From Kribbella albertanoniae (GTDB lineage: Bacteria; Actinomycetota; Actinomycetes; Propionibacteriales; Kribbellaceae): 47,056 bases of DNA. Both the position numbers and the translations under genes were made by a program. Each line of letters begins with the position of its first letter. Positions within the stretch are counted from its first letter, which is position 1. The notes under the pieces were generated by a model. That model did not search any database. It was not told where the DNA came from and saw only the letters and a program-made list of their open reading frames with translations. The stretch is from the NCBI RefSeq assembly GCF_004348455.1, contig NZ_SMKA01000033.1, forward strand, positions 1 through 47,056, written 5' to 3'. Of the stretch, positions 1 through 8,132 are shown one piece after another.

Positions 1-47
1 TAACGTCCGAGCGTCCGGAGGCGGGTCCTCCGTTCTTTCGGACGTTA
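1..47. terminator. Nested hairpin, first of two tandem copies
   Basis: Bases 1-10 and 38-47 are a perfect 10-bp inverted repeat (TAACGTCCGA / TCGGACGTTA). They enclose a second perfect stem, CGGAGG at 16-21 with CCTCCG at 27-32 and a 5-nt loop. The element lies beyond the 3' end of the sugar-transport operon that finishes at 119. It has no clear T-run, so termination is inferred from position and stem strength. It resembles the element at 68-104. Confidence 0.6.
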
Positions 48-67
48 GGTGGGGGCCGGGGCTAGCG

Positions 68-104
68 TCCGAACGACCGGAGACGGGCCCTCCGATCCTT
101 CGGA
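68..104. terminator. Nested hairpin, second tandem copy, downstream of the ABC permease
   Basis: TCCGAA at 68-73 pairs with TTCGGA at 99-104, and CGGAG at 78-82 pairs with CTCCG at 90-94. It starts 15 bp beyond the permease stop at 119 and shares the CGTCCGA and CCGGAG...CCTCCG blocks with the element at 1-47, offset by about 62 bp. It is probably the operon terminator, duplicated, or a small repeat family. Confidence 0.55.
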
Positions 105-118
105 GGTTGTGGGGGCGG

Positions 119-949
119 TCAGTCTTTGAGGGCGCCGGCTAGGCCTTCTATGAAGTAGCGCTGGAAGAAGAGGAAGACGGCGACGATCGGGAGCATCGAG
201 AGGGTTACGGCGGCGGCGAAGCCGGAGAGGTCGACGCTGTATTGCTGGGTGAAGGCTCGGAGGCCTACTGAGACGGTGCGGAGGTTGGGGTCGCCGAGGG
301 TGAAGATGAGGGGGACGAAGTACTCCTGCCAGCTGGAGGTGAAGCCGAGGATCGCGGTGGTGGCGATGATCGGCTTGGCTAGCGGGAAGATCAGGCGGAA
401 GGTGCGGAAGAAGCCGGCGCCGTCGATTGCGGCGGCGTCGAAGAGTTCCTGGGGGATCGCGCTGAAGTAGCCGCGGAAGAGCAGGGTGCTGAAGCCGACG
501 CCGCCGGTGAGGGCTAGCAGGACTCCCCAGACGGTGTTGAGTAGGCCGATCGTCTGGATGAGTTCGAAGACCGGCAGCACACTCGTTGCCGTTGGCATGA
601 ACAGGAAGGCGAGGATCATCATCCCGATCAGGCGGCTGCCGGGGAACCTGTAGCGGGCGAGCGTGTAGCCCGCGAGGGCAGCTGAGATCACGGTGATGGC
701 GGTGCTCGCCGTACTGTAGAAGACCGAGTTGAACAGGTAGCGGCTGAAGTTCGCCGTGGTCCAGGCTCGGCTGTAGTTCTCGGTTGTCCAGTGCTCGGGC
801 CAGAGTTTGAAGCCTGCGGTGTACATCTCGTTGGAGGATTTGAACGACGAGAACACAGGCCACAGGAACGGGTAGAGATAGATGAAGGAGACGGCCAGCA
901 GTACGGCGACCAGCAGGACCGAGCGTGGAGTCCATCGTTGGGTGCGCAT
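119..949 (-). CDS. Carbohydrate ABC transporter permease (MalG/UgpE type)
   Basis: A 276-residue inner-membrane subunit of a binding-protein-dependent sugar importer. The start is the ATG at 949 (MRTQRWTPRS), just after the upstream permease stop at 952; a longer open frame exists but reads out of frame through that gene. An N-terminal membrane helix (LLVAVLLAVSFIYLYPF) is followed by the usual hydrophobic blocks. The EAA-like loop DAAAIDGAGFFRTFRLIFPL sits in the C-terminal half, where it would contact the ATPase. No ATPase gene is nearby, so the importer probably uses a shared MsiK-type ATPase encoded elsewhere, as is common in actinobacteria. It is the last gene of the operon 4853-119. The sugar cannot be read from the sequence. 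Confidence 0.9.
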   Translation of the reverse strand: MRTQRWTPRSVLLVAVLLAVSFIYLYPFLWPVFSSFKSSNEMYTAGFKLWPEHWTTENYSRAWTTANFSRYLFNSVFYSTASTAITVISAALAGYTLARYRFPGSRLIGMMILAFLFMPTATSVLPVFELIQTIGLLNTVWGVLLALTGGVGFSTLLFRGYFSAIPQELFDAAAIDGAGFFRTFRLIFPLAKPIIATTAILGFTSSWQEYFVPLIFTLGDPNLRTVSVGLRAFTQQYSVDLSGFAAAVTLSMLPIVAVFLFFQRYFIEGLAGALKD

Positions 950-951
950 GA

Positions 952-1863
952 CTAGACCCCGTATTCCTTCCGTTTGAGCTGGGCCCGGCCGACGAGCTTG
1001 CCGACCAGCGCGTACACGATCAGCACGGTGATCCCGAAGACGAAGGCCGCGGCGCTCGATGTACCGAACTGTGGCCGGGCCTGGGCGAAGGCCATCTCGT
1101 AGACGTAGTAGTTGATGACGTACGTATCGGTGCCGGGGCCGCCGGAGGTCAGGATCTGGATCCAGTCGAAGATACCGAGCGACCAGATCAGGCCGAGGGA
1201 CGCGATCACGATGCCCATCGGCCGGACCAGCGGCAGGGTGATGTGCCATAGCCGCTGGCGTGCTCCGGCGCCGTCGACCTCGGCGGCCTCCAGGAGGTTC
1301 TGCGGAACCAGTTGGAGGGCGGCCATCCAGAAGATCACGTACTGCCCCATGATCTGCCAGGTCGAGATGACCGCGATCGTGCTGAATGCGATCGGTCCGG
1401 ATCGGAGGAAGTCGATCGGCTGGTCGACCAGATGCAGAGCGGTGAGCAACTGGTTGATGGCGCCGTCGGAGGGACTGAGCAGGTAGCCGAAGACCATCGC
1501 GACGATCGACGCCGGCATCAGCCAGGGCAGGAAGAACACGGTCCGGAAGAACGCCGGCCACCGCAGCCACGGGCGGGTCAACAGCAGCGCGATCAGGAAG
1601 GACAGCGGCAGCTTGATCAGCGTCTGCCCGATCGTGAACGCCCAGGTGTTGGCGTAGGCCTTGCCGAACAACGAGTCGGTGAGGACGGCCTTGTAGTTGT
1701 CCAGCCCGACACCAGGTGAGTCGCCGAGGGCGCCGATCCCGTCGAAGTCGTGCAGGCTGAACTGCACGGTCCGGACCAGCGGCCAGACCGTGAAGGCCAG
1801 GAACAGCACGATGAACGGGATCATCACGAGATAGATCCACCCGACGTCTGTACGGCGGTTCAT
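952..1863 (-). CDS. Carbohydrate ABC transporter permease (MalF/UgpA type)
   Basis: A 303-residue membrane permease that pairs with the downstream MalG-type subunit. The start chosen is the ATG at 1863 (MNRRTDVGWIYLV), which overlaps the stop of the binding-protein gene as ATGA and implies translational coupling; the open frame could extend 11 codons further, into that gene. The N-terminal helix (LVMIPFIVLFLAFTVWPLV) and the EAA loop (EAAEVDGAGARQRLWHITLP) are clear. Length and motif order fit the family. Confidence 0.9.
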   Translation of the reverse strand: MNRRTDVGWIYLVMIPFIVLFLAFTVWPLVRTVQFSLHDFDGIGALGDSPGVGLDNYKAVLTDSLFGKAYANTWAFTIGQTLIKLPLSFLIALLLTRPWLRWPAFFRTVFFLPWLMPASIVAMVFGYLLSPSDGAINQLLTALHLVDQPIDFLRSGPIAFSTIAVISTWQIMGQYVIFWMAALQLVPQNLLEAAEVDGAGARQRLWHITLPLVRPMGIVIASLGLIWSLGIFDWIQILTSGGPGTDTYVINYYVYEMAFAQARPQFGTSSAAAFVFGITVLIVYALVGKLVGRAQLKRKEYGV

Positions 1864-3353
1864 TTCGTGAACTTGAACGGCGTCAGACCGTCCCAATCGG
1901 GCTCGGCGTAGCAGTCGGTCGAAACCTTCAGTCCGGACGCGGCTTCCTTGCTGAGCTGGGCTTCGAAGACCTTGTTCTGCTTGTCCTCGATGCTCTTGGC
2001 CAGCGCCGGCCAGTCACCGCCGCTCTGCAGGTACTTGTTCACCGTGCTGTAGACGAGGTTCTCCTGGATCCGGTCGACCTTGCTCATCGCCTCGGACTTG
2101 GCCAGGTCCGGGCACTTGAGCGCCGGAACCGGAGCGAGGACGTGCACCTTCGGATCGAGCGGCAGCAGCTCGCGGGCCAGGTTCTCCTTCGGCAGCCACT
2201 TGGCGGCGTCGGCCGGGTCGATCCAGGGGAGCAGGTCGAAGCCCTTGGCGGTGAAGTGTTCCGAGAACCAGCCCTTGGGCCGGGTCATCCACTCCAGGAA
2301 CTGGGTCGCTTCCTTCGGGTGCTTGCTCTGCGAGCTGATGAACAGTTCGGGCAACGGCGGTCCCTGGGCGATCCGGCCGGCGTACCCGCCCGGTGCTGCC
2401 GTGGTCTTGGCCGGCGGCAGCGCGACCCCGAAGTTCTTGAACTTGAACGTCTGCGGGAAGACCGACGACATCCAGCCACCGTCGAAGTAGAACGCGGCCT
2501 TACCACCGACGACGGCCTGGCGGGCGGCGATCTTGTCGTACTGGCCGGGGAACACGTACTGCCGCTCGTACAAGGACCGGATGTACTGCAGCGCCTCGAC
2601 AAACGCAGGGTCGGACGTCTCGGTGAACTTGCCGGTCTGCAGGGAGACCTTGCTCGGCCGGTAGCCCTTCTTGTTCACCCCGACGAACGTCGTGAGCAGC
2701 CGCTCGATCTCGTCCGGGCCCTGGGTCGACTGGGCGAGACAGCTCGCCCCGGCTTTCTCTTTGATTGTCTGGCAGGCGGCGGTGAACTCGGCCCAGGTCG
2801 CCGGGAGCTTGCCGGTCAGGCCGGCCTTGGCGATCACGTCCTTGTTGAAATACATGTAGCCGAAGCCGATCGTGCCGGTCGCGGGCGGCCGGGGCGTGGT
2901 GTAGATCTTGCCGCCCTGGCTGTAGATCGGCTCCATCAGGTTCGAGGTGTCGCGGAAGCGGGAGCGGAAGTCGGCCGGGAGCACGGAGTCGTCCAGCGGC
3001 GCGGCCCATTTGTTGCCGATGACATCGGCCAGCTCGAAGTACTCACCGGCGGCCGGCCAGGTGTAGGTGAAGATGTCGGGGGAGTTCTTGCTCCGGAAGC
3101 TCAGCGGCAGCGCCTGCTTGTAGTCGGCCTCGGCGAGTTCCTCCGGGACGACGTTGATGTTCGGGAACTCCTTGCGGAACTCGGCCGCGGCCTCCCGGTA
3201 GAACTCCAGCCGCTCCTGGCTGTAGCCCTGCCACTTGATGGTGACCACACCGTTGTCGCTGTCCGACTTGGCGCCGCTGCCACTACAAGCGGCGAGGCTT
3301 GCCATCGCGAGCCCAGCGGCCAAAGCCGCCCGCGCAATGCTGCTCAGGTTCAT
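1860..3353 (-). CDS. Extracellular sugar-binding lipoprotein (family 1 SBP)
   Basis: A 497-residue lipoprotein that captures substrate for the two permeases downstream. The N-terminus is a lipoprotein signal with the lipobox LAAC (MNLSSIARAALAAGLAMASL, then AACSGSG), so the mature protein should be tethered to the outer face of the membrane. The mature region resembles family 1 sugar-binding proteins (KWQGYSQERLEFYREAAAEF, then FRKEFPNINVVPEE). The start overlaps the upstream dehydrogenase stop by one base (TGATG), and the end overlaps the permease start. The ligand is unknown. The neighbouring isomerase and dehydrogenase suggest an uncommon monosaccharide or polyol, which is inference only. 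Confidence 0.9.
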   Translation of the reverse strand: MNLSSIARAALAAGLAMASLAACSGSGAKSDSDNGVVTIKWQGYSQERLEFYREAAAEFRKEFPNINVVPEELAEADYKQALPLSFRSKNSPDIFTYTWPAAGEYFELADVIGNKWAAPLDDSVLPADFRSRFRDTSNLMEPIYSQGGKIYTTPRPPATGTIGFGYMYFNKDVIAKAGLTGKLPATWAEFTAACQTIKEKAGASCLAQSTQGPDEIERLLTTFVGVNKKGYRPSKVSLQTGKFTETSDPAFVEALQYIRSLYERQYVFPGQYDKIAARQAVVGGKAAFYFDGGWMSSVFPQTFKFKNFGVALPPAKTTAAPGGYAGRIAQGPPLPELFISSQSKHPKEATQFLEWMTRPKGWFSEHFTAKGFDLLPWIDPADAAKWLPKENLARELLPLDPKVHVLAPVPALKCPDLAKSEAMSKVDRIQENLVYSTVNKYLQSGGDWPALAKSIEDKQNKVFEAQLSKEAASGLKVSTDCYAEPDWDGLTPFKFTK

Positions 3354-4369
3354 CAGTACTCCGTTCGCTGCAGGGATCGATCGGCGGCTGAGTCATAAAC
3401 AGCCTGTACGGCGGCTACGACCGACAAGCCGTATTTGCCGGTAACGCTCGGGGGCTCGGTGCCCGTGAAATCGACGAGCTGGTCGCGGAAGGCGGACACG
3501 ATCTCGTCGTGGCCGGTCCGGTCCCGGAGGTGGACGGACTTGCCGTCGCGGAACATCCACAGCCCGCCGGTGTGGGACAGGCGCAGGGCGCCGTGTTCGC
3601 AGACGACCTCGGTCTCGTCCTGCGGAGGCAGGCCGGTGCTGGTGATCGAGAACGTCAGCTGGATGTCGCCGGACAGTTCCATCACGCCGGAGGCTTCGGT
3701 CTCGACGGCGATCCCGGGCCGCCGCCAGATCCGCGCGTTCACCGCGACGACCTGTTCGCCGGTCAGCACCTGCGCCTTGTCGATGCTGTGGCCGCCGATG
3801 TTCATCATGATTCCGCCACCGGCGAGCTCGGGATCGAAGAACCAGGCCGGGCGGGATTCGGGGTCGTACCGGACCGCGCGCCGCTCGGTGATCAGCAACG
3901 GGCGGCCGAGTTCCCCGGAGCGCAGAATGGCGCTCGCCTGACGGACCGCCGGGACAAATCGCTGCAGATTACCAATAGCCAGTCGAACACCGGCATCGGC
4001 ACAGACTTTGATCATTTTCCGGCAATCGGCCACGGTGGTCGCCATCGGCTTTTCCATCAGCACGTGCAGACCTGCGGCGGCCGCGTCCTCGGCCATCGGG
4101 ATGTGCAGCGAGTGCGGGGAGGTGATGATGACGGCATCGAGGTTGCCGGCGGCAAACATGGCCCGGTGATCGCTGTACACACTGGCATTCAGCGGTCCGG
4201 CGAGCGCCTGCGCGGCATCCCGCCGTACGTCGCAGATCGCCGTGATCGCGACCCCGGGCAGACCCGCCGCGGCCTCCAGGTACACCGCGGCGACGCTGCC
4301 GGCGCCGACCAGTCCGACGCGAACTTCATTCCTTTTATGGAATGAATTCAGTCCATTCTCTGCCGTCAT
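3353..4369 (-). CDS. Gfo/Idh/MocA family oxidoreductase
   Basis: A 338-residue NAD(P)-dependent sugar or polyol dehydrogenase candidate. The Rossmann motif is near residue 20 (VRVGLVGAGSVAAVYLEAAA). The family Lys is in VLMEKPMATT, and the second-domain GGIMMNIGGHSIDKAQ supplies the D/H catalytic region. It sits between the RpiB-like isomerase (52-bp gap) and the binding lipoprotein (1-base overlap), so it very likely acts on the imported sugar. The substrate is not determinable from the sequence. Confidence 0.88.
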   Translation of the reverse strand: MTAENGLNSFHKRNEVRVGLVGAGSVAAVYLEAAAGLPGVAITAICDVRRDAAQALAGPLNASVYSDHRAMFAAGNLDAVIITSPHSLHIPMAEDAAAAGLHVLMEKPMATTVADCRKMIKVCADAGVRLAIGNLQRFVPAVRQASAILRSGELGRPLLITERRAVRYDPESRPAWFFDPELAGGGIMMNIGGHSIDKAQVLTGEQVVAVNARIWRRPGIAVETEASGVMELSGDIQLTFSITSTGLPPQDETEVVCEHGALRLSHTGGLWMFRDGKSVHLRDRTGHDEIVSAFRDQLVDFTGTEPPSVTGKYGLSVVAAVQAVYDSAADRSLQRTEY

Positions 4370-4421
4370 GCCCTGGAGTTTGCGGACGGCCGGGAGAACG
4401 TGTCAATGGAATGATTGCGTA

Positions 4422-4853
4422 TTACTTGCTGACGCGCTCGACATTCATCCGATCGGTCTCGTCAACGCTCGGGGTCCCGGCGAACCAGGCATCCAGGATC
4501 TCCTCGAGGAGCGGCTCGGAGGTGAGCCGGAGACTCAGCGCGAGCACATTGGCGTCGTTCCACTGCCGTGCGCCGTCGGCGGTGTAGGCGTCGGTGCACA
4601 GCGCGGCCCGCACACCCGGAACCTTGTTCGCGGCGATCGATGCGCCGGTGCCGGTCCAACAGCAGACGATCGCCTGGTCCGCCGCGCCGTTGGCGACATC
4701 GCGCGCGGCGGCCTCGGAGCAGACCGCCCACTGTGGATCACTGCCGGGCATGAGCGCGCCGTACGCCGTCACCGCGTGCCCGCGTTTGGCCAGTTCGGCA
4801 CCGAGTGCCTGCGCGACGGGCAAGTCCATATCCGACGAGATCGAGATCCGCAT
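4422..4853 (-). CDS. RpiB/LacA/LacB family sugar-phosphate isomerase
   Basis: A 143-residue protein of normal length for this family, which interconverts aldose and ketose phosphates such as ribose-5-P/ribulose-5-P. It begins MRISISSDMD. The phosphate-binding stretch is VCCWTGTGASIAANKVPGVR, with Cys at the position used as catalytic base in E. coli RpiB, followed by AALCTDAYTADGARQWNDAN and VLALS, which is typical. It is the first gene of the sugar operon running to 119. Some RpiB relatives act on allose, erythrose or tetritol phosphates, and the context does not separate these. Confidence 0.85.
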   Translation of the reverse strand: MRISISSDMDLPVAQALGAELAKRGHAVTAYGALMPGSDPQWAVCSEAAARDVANGAADQAIVCCWTGTGASIAANKVPGVRAALCTDAYTADGARQWNDANVLALSLRLTSEPLLEEILDAWFAGTPSVDETDRMNVERVSK

Positions 4854-4878
4854 GCTGTGACCTTAGTTCGGGGAGGTT

Positions 4879-4890
4879 AGTTCCGGAACT
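4879..4890. promoter_or_regulatory. Perfect 12-bp palindrome upstream of the sugar operon
   Basis: AGTTCCGGAACT is a perfect palindrome 26 bp upstream of the isomerase ATG, in the 112-bp gap shared with the divergent gene at 4966. Position and symmetry suit a repressor operator. No regulator is encoded next to this operon, so the binding protein is unknown. Confidence 0.4.
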
Positions 4891-4965
4891 TCGGTCAGGT
4901 CTTGAATTAAGTCGGGGAATCCGCTTTCCTGAGCGCACCTCTGCCGCCCCAACCGAGGAGTTCTC

Positions 4966-7188
4966 ATGCCCGGAGCCGCCCCACTCCGTCCGCCGCCGCG
5001 CGCCTGGCGACGGCGTACCGTCGTGATTGCCGCGGCGCTGGCCGGTCTCGTCGCCGGTGGATTGACGCTGGTCGACCCGCCGTCCGCGACGGCTGCTATC
5101 TCGCCGACCGGCTGGAACACCGTGGCCGCCAAACACAGCGGCAAGTGTGTCGACACGCGGACCGCCGGTACGGCGAATGGCACCGTCGTCCAGCAGTACA
5201 CCTGTAACGCCAGCACCGCCCAGCAGTGGCAGTTCCAGCCGACCAGTGGCGGGTATGTGCGGGTCAACGTGCGTACCGCGCCGGCCCAGGTGGTCGACGT
5301 CTCCAACGTGTCGACGGCGGACAACGCCCTCGTCCACCTGTGGGCGTATGGCGGTGGCAACAACCAGCAGTGGCTGCCGGTCGAGGAGGCGGATGGCGCC
5401 TACCACCTGGTGAACCGGCACAGCGGCAAGTGTCTCGACGTACCATCTGCCTCCACCGCGGACAGCGTCCAGCTGGTGCAGTTCACCTGCAACGGAAGCG
5501 CCGCCCAATCGTTCAGGATCACCTCCGTGGACACACCGCCGGACCCCGGTACGCCGGACCTCGGCCCGAACGTCTCCATCTTCGACCCGTCGATGCCGGC
5601 CAGCCAGATCCAGTCGCGGCTCGACCAGGTCTTCCAGCAGCAGGAGGAGAACCAGTACGGCGAGCAGCGGTACGCACTGCTGTTCAAGCCGGGCACCTAC
5701 AACGTCAGCGCGAACGTCGGGTTCTTCACCCAGGTCGCCGGTCTCGGCCTCACCCCGGGCAGCGTGAACATCAACGGCGCTGTCCATGTCGAGGCCGACT
5801 GGTTCCCACCGCAGAACGCGACGCACAACTTCTGGCGCGGCGCCGAGGGCCTCACGGTTACCCCGCCGGGCGGGCTGGACCGCTGGGCGGTCAGCCAGGC
5901 GTCGGCGTACCGGCGGATGCACCTCAAGGGCAACCTGGCGCTGGACGACGGCGGTTGGTCGAGCGGCGGCTTCATGGCCGACACGATCGTCGACGGCCAG
6001 GTGCGGTCCGGCAGCCAGCAGCAGTGGCTGTCGCGCAACACTCGCTGGGGCAGCTGGACCGGTCAGAACTGGAACATGGTCTTCGTCGGCGCCGAGAACG
6101 CTCCCGCGGGCAGCTTCCCGAACCCGCCGTACACGAAGGTCGCGCAGACCCCGATCATCCGGGAGAAGCCGTACCTGTACGTCGACAGCGCCGGCGCGTA
6201 CCAGGTGTTCGTCCCCGCACTGAAGTCGAACTCGGCGGGCCCCGGCTGGGCGAACGGTACGCCGGCCGGTCAGTCGCTACCGATCAGCCAGTTCTACATC
6301 GCGAAGCCCGGTGTCACCGCGGCCACGCTGAACGCCGAGCTGGCGGCCGGTAAGGATCTGCTGTTCACGCCCGGCGTCTACCGGCTGAGCGACACGCTGC
6401 GGGTCAACCGCGCGAACACGGTCGTCCTCGGTCTCGGCCTGGCGACGATCATGCCGACCAACGGTACGTCGGCCATGTCCGTCGCCGATGTGGACGGGGT
6501 GAAGATCGCCGGCCTGCTGATCGATGCGGCCCCGACCAACTCGCCGCTGCTGATGGAGCTCGGCGCGTCGAACTCGTCCGCCGATCACAGCGCGAACCCG
6601 ACGTCGTTGCACGACATCTACTTCCGGATCGGCGGCTCCGCGGTCGGCAAGGCCACCGAATCGCTCCGGATCAACAGTGACGACGTGATCCTCGATCACG
6701 CCTGGCTCTGGCGCGGTGACCACTCGATCGGCGTCGGCTGGGGGACCAATACGGCTGACACGGGACTCGTGGTGAACGGTGACGACGTCACGGCGTACGG
6801 GCTGTTCGTCGAGCACTATCAGAAGTACCAGACGATCTGGAACGGCGAACGCGGCCGCACGTACTTCTACCAGAACGAGATGCCCTACGATCCGCCCAAC
6901 CAGGCTGCCTGGATGAACGGATCCACCCGCGGTTATGCGGCGTACAAGGTCGCCGACGCGGTCACGACCCACGAGGCCTGGGGGCTGGGAAGCTACTGCT
7001 TCTTCAATGCGAACAATTCCGTCGTCGCCGAACGCGCTTTCGAAGTCCCCAACAAGCCGAACGTGAAGTTCCACAACATGGTCACGGTGTCGCTGGGCGG
7101 CGTCGGCACCATCGCCCACGTCATCAACAACACCGGTGGTCCGTCCAACTCATCAACCAACGTGGCCCAATGGGTCAACTATCCCTAG
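4966..7188 (+). CDS. Secreted ricin-lectin / right-handed beta-helix protein
   Basis: A 740-residue exported protein. The start ATG follows GAGGAG at a spacing of 6. An Arg-rich N-terminus and a hydrophobic segment (VVIAAALAGLVAGGLTLV) form a signal peptide. Residues about 45-185 are a ricin-B-type lectin domain with repeated QQW/QSF and SGKCVD/SGKCLD units. The remainder begins FDPSMPASQIQSRLDQVF and resembles a pectate-lyase-like beta-helix, with two LLFKPGTY/LLFTPGVY repeats that open successive helix domains. Such proteins are sometimes misannotated as adenylyl cyclase. I recognise the architecture, with a probable role in binding or cleaving extracellular polysaccharide, but not a defined activity. 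Confidence 0.75.
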   Translation: MPGAAPLRPPPRAWRRRTVVIAAALAGLVAGGLTLVDPPSATAAISPTGWNTVAAKHSGKCVDTRTAGTANGTVVQQYTCNASTAQQWQFQPTSGGYVRVNVRTAPAQVVDVSNVSTADNALVHLWAYGGGNNQQWLPVEEADGAYHLVNRHSGKCLDVPSASTADSVQLVQFTCNGSAAQSFRITSVDTPPDPGTPDLGPNVSIFDPSMPASQIQSRLDQVFQQQEENQYGEQRYALLFKPGTYNVSANVGFFTQVAGLGLTPGSVNINGAVHVEADWFPPQNATHNFWRGAEGLTVTPPGGLDRWAVSQASAYRRMHLKGNLALDDGGWSSGGFMADTIVDGQVRSGSQQQWLSRNTRWGSWTGQNWNMVFVGAENAPAGSFPNPPYTKVAQTPIIREKPYLYVDSAGAYQVFVPALKSNSAGPGWANGTPAGQSLPISQFYIAKPGVTAATLNAELAAGKDLLFTPGVYRLSDTLRVNRANTVVLGLGLATIMPTNGTSAMSVADVDGVKIAGLLIDAAPTNSPLLMELGASNSSADHSANPTSLHDIYFRIGGSAVGKATESLRINSDDVILDHAWLWRGDHSIGVGWGTNTADTGLVVNGDDVTAYGLFVEHYQKYQTIWNGERGRTYFYQNEMPYDPPNQAAWMNGSTRGYAAYKVADAVTTHEAWGLGSYCFFNANNSVVAERAFEVPNKPNVKFHNMVTVSLGGVGTIAHVINNTGGPSNSSTNVAQWVNYP

Positions 7189-7202
7189 CTGAGCAGTGAC
7201 CT

Positions 7203-7243
7203 CTGGGCCGCCGGCGATTGTTCACTCGATCTCGGCGGCCCAG
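7203..7243. terminator. Hairpin between convergent genes, overlapping the HxlR 3' end
   Basis: CTGGGCCGCCG at 7203-7213 and CGGCGGCCCAG at 7233-7243 form a perfect 11-bp inverted repeat with a 19-nt loop. It lies 15 bp after the beta-helix gene stop and covers the last codons of the HxlR gene on the other strand, so it could terminate both transcripts. There is no T-run. Confidence 0.5.
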
Positions 7244-7524
7244 TGGTTTGCCCAGCGCTGTAAGGGCTCTAGGGATTCGTAGAGCTCGCGGCCGAGTGAC
7301 GTGAGCAGGTAGGCGCGGGTTTCGTTCTGGGTAACGATGCCGGTTTCTTTGAGTTCGGTGAGGCGGGTGTTGAGGACTGTGGGGGAGGCCTGGTCGCAGC
7401 GGGTGCGGAGGTCGCGGAACCCGACTGGACCGTCGCGGAGCTCCCAGAGGATGCGCAGCATCCAGCGGCGGCCGAGGAGGTCCAGGGCAGCCATGATCGG
7501 CCGGCCGGTGCTGGAATTCCGCAC
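7222..7524 (-). CDS. HxlR-family winged-helix transcriptional regulator
   Basis: A 100-residue regulator starting with GTG at 7524 (MRNSSTGRPIMAALDLLGRR). HxlR hallmarks are visible: LDLLGRRWMLRILWELRDGP, VGFRDLRTRC, SPTVLNTRLTELKETGIV and YLLTSLGRELYESLEPLQRW. It is divergent from the carboxymuconolactone-decarboxylase-like gene, and the 68-bp gap contains a perfect inverted repeat (7557-7575), so it probably controls that gene and itself. HxlR proteins often sense electrophiles or aldehydes. This one lacks the conserved N-terminal Cys common in many members, so the signal is unclear. Confidence 0.88.
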   Translation of the reverse strand: MRNSSTGRPIMAALDLLGRRWMLRILWELRDGPVGFRDLRTRCDQASPTVLNTRLTELKETGIVTQNETRAYLLTSLGRELYESLEPLQRWANHWAAEIE

Positions 7525-7556
7525 GGGACGGCCTGGTTTCGGAGGCGTAGAGTTGA

Positions 7557-7575
7557 TGATACAGAAACTGTATCA
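7557..7575. promoter_or_regulatory. Probable HxlR operator
   Basis: TGATACAG (7557-7564), a 3-bp AAA spacer and CTGTATCA (7568-7575) form a perfect inverted repeat in the divergent promoter between the HxlR gene and the gene at 7593. It sits 17 bp upstream of that ATG. HxlR family operators are short dyads of this kind. Confidence 0.7.
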
Positions 7576-7592
7576 CTACGAGGAGTGCGCCG

Positions 7593-8132
7593 ATGCGACC
7601 GATCGATCCGCCGTACGAACCGCGAGTGGCCGAACTGCTGGCCAAGCTGATGCCGCCGGACAGCGGTCTCGAACCGCTGGCGCTGTTCCGGCTGTTCGCT
7701 GTTCATCCCGAGCTCGCCGAGCGGATCCGGCCGTTCGCCTCCGGACTGCTGAACCACGGTCTCCTGTCGGCGCGGGACCGGGAGATCGTGATCGCGCGGA
7801 CCACGGCTGCGTGTGATGCCGAGTACGAATGGGGCGTTCATGCCACGTTCTTCGCCGGCTCGTCCGGGCTCGGTCGCGACGAGTACGACGTACTGGCAAT
7901 GGGGGATGCCTTACCGGAGCCGGATCGTGTTCTGGTGAACGCGGTCGACGAGCTGCTCGACGCGGCGACGCTGTCGGACTCGACCCGGTCGGCGTTGGCC
8001 ACCCGCTACAGCGATGCGCAGGTGATCGAGTTGGTGCTGCTCACTGGCTGGTACCGGTCGATCGCGACCCTCATCAACGCGGCCCGCCTGCCGCTCGAGC
8101 CCTGGGCCGCGACCTTCCCGGTCCGGCGCTAG
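7593..8132 (+). CDS. Carboxymuconolactone decarboxylase / AhpD-like protein
   Basis: A 179-residue all-helical protein of the CMD/AhpD superfamily. The core motif is IVIARTTAACDAEYEWGVHA, with the conserved His but only one Cys, so it lacks the CxxC of peroxidase-active AhpD. Many actinobacterial paralogues share this EYEWG..H form and have unknown substrates. The ATG follows GAGGAG. The stop TAG shares a CTAG with the stop of the convergent gene at 8129. It is likely regulated by the divergent HxlR protein. Confidence 0.85.
   Translation: MRPIDPPYEPRVAELLAKLMPPDSGLEPLALFRLFAVHPELAERIRPFASGLLNHGLLSARDREIVIARTTAACDAEYEWGVHATFFAGSSGLGRDEYDVLAMGDALPEPDRVLVNAVDELLDAATLSDSTRSALATRYSDAQVIELVLLTGWYRSIATLINAARLPLEPWAATFPVRR

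Noticed and set aside
950..1840. N-terminal extension of the MalG-type permease to 573 residues.
   Set aside because: It overlaps the MalF-type permease in another frame; the true start is at 949 directly after that gene.
2142..3398. Plus-strand open frame of 418 codons opposite the sugar-binding lipoprotein.
   Set aside because: The composition is typical of a high-GC antisense shadow. The minus-strand gene has a lipobox, operon coupling and family motifs.
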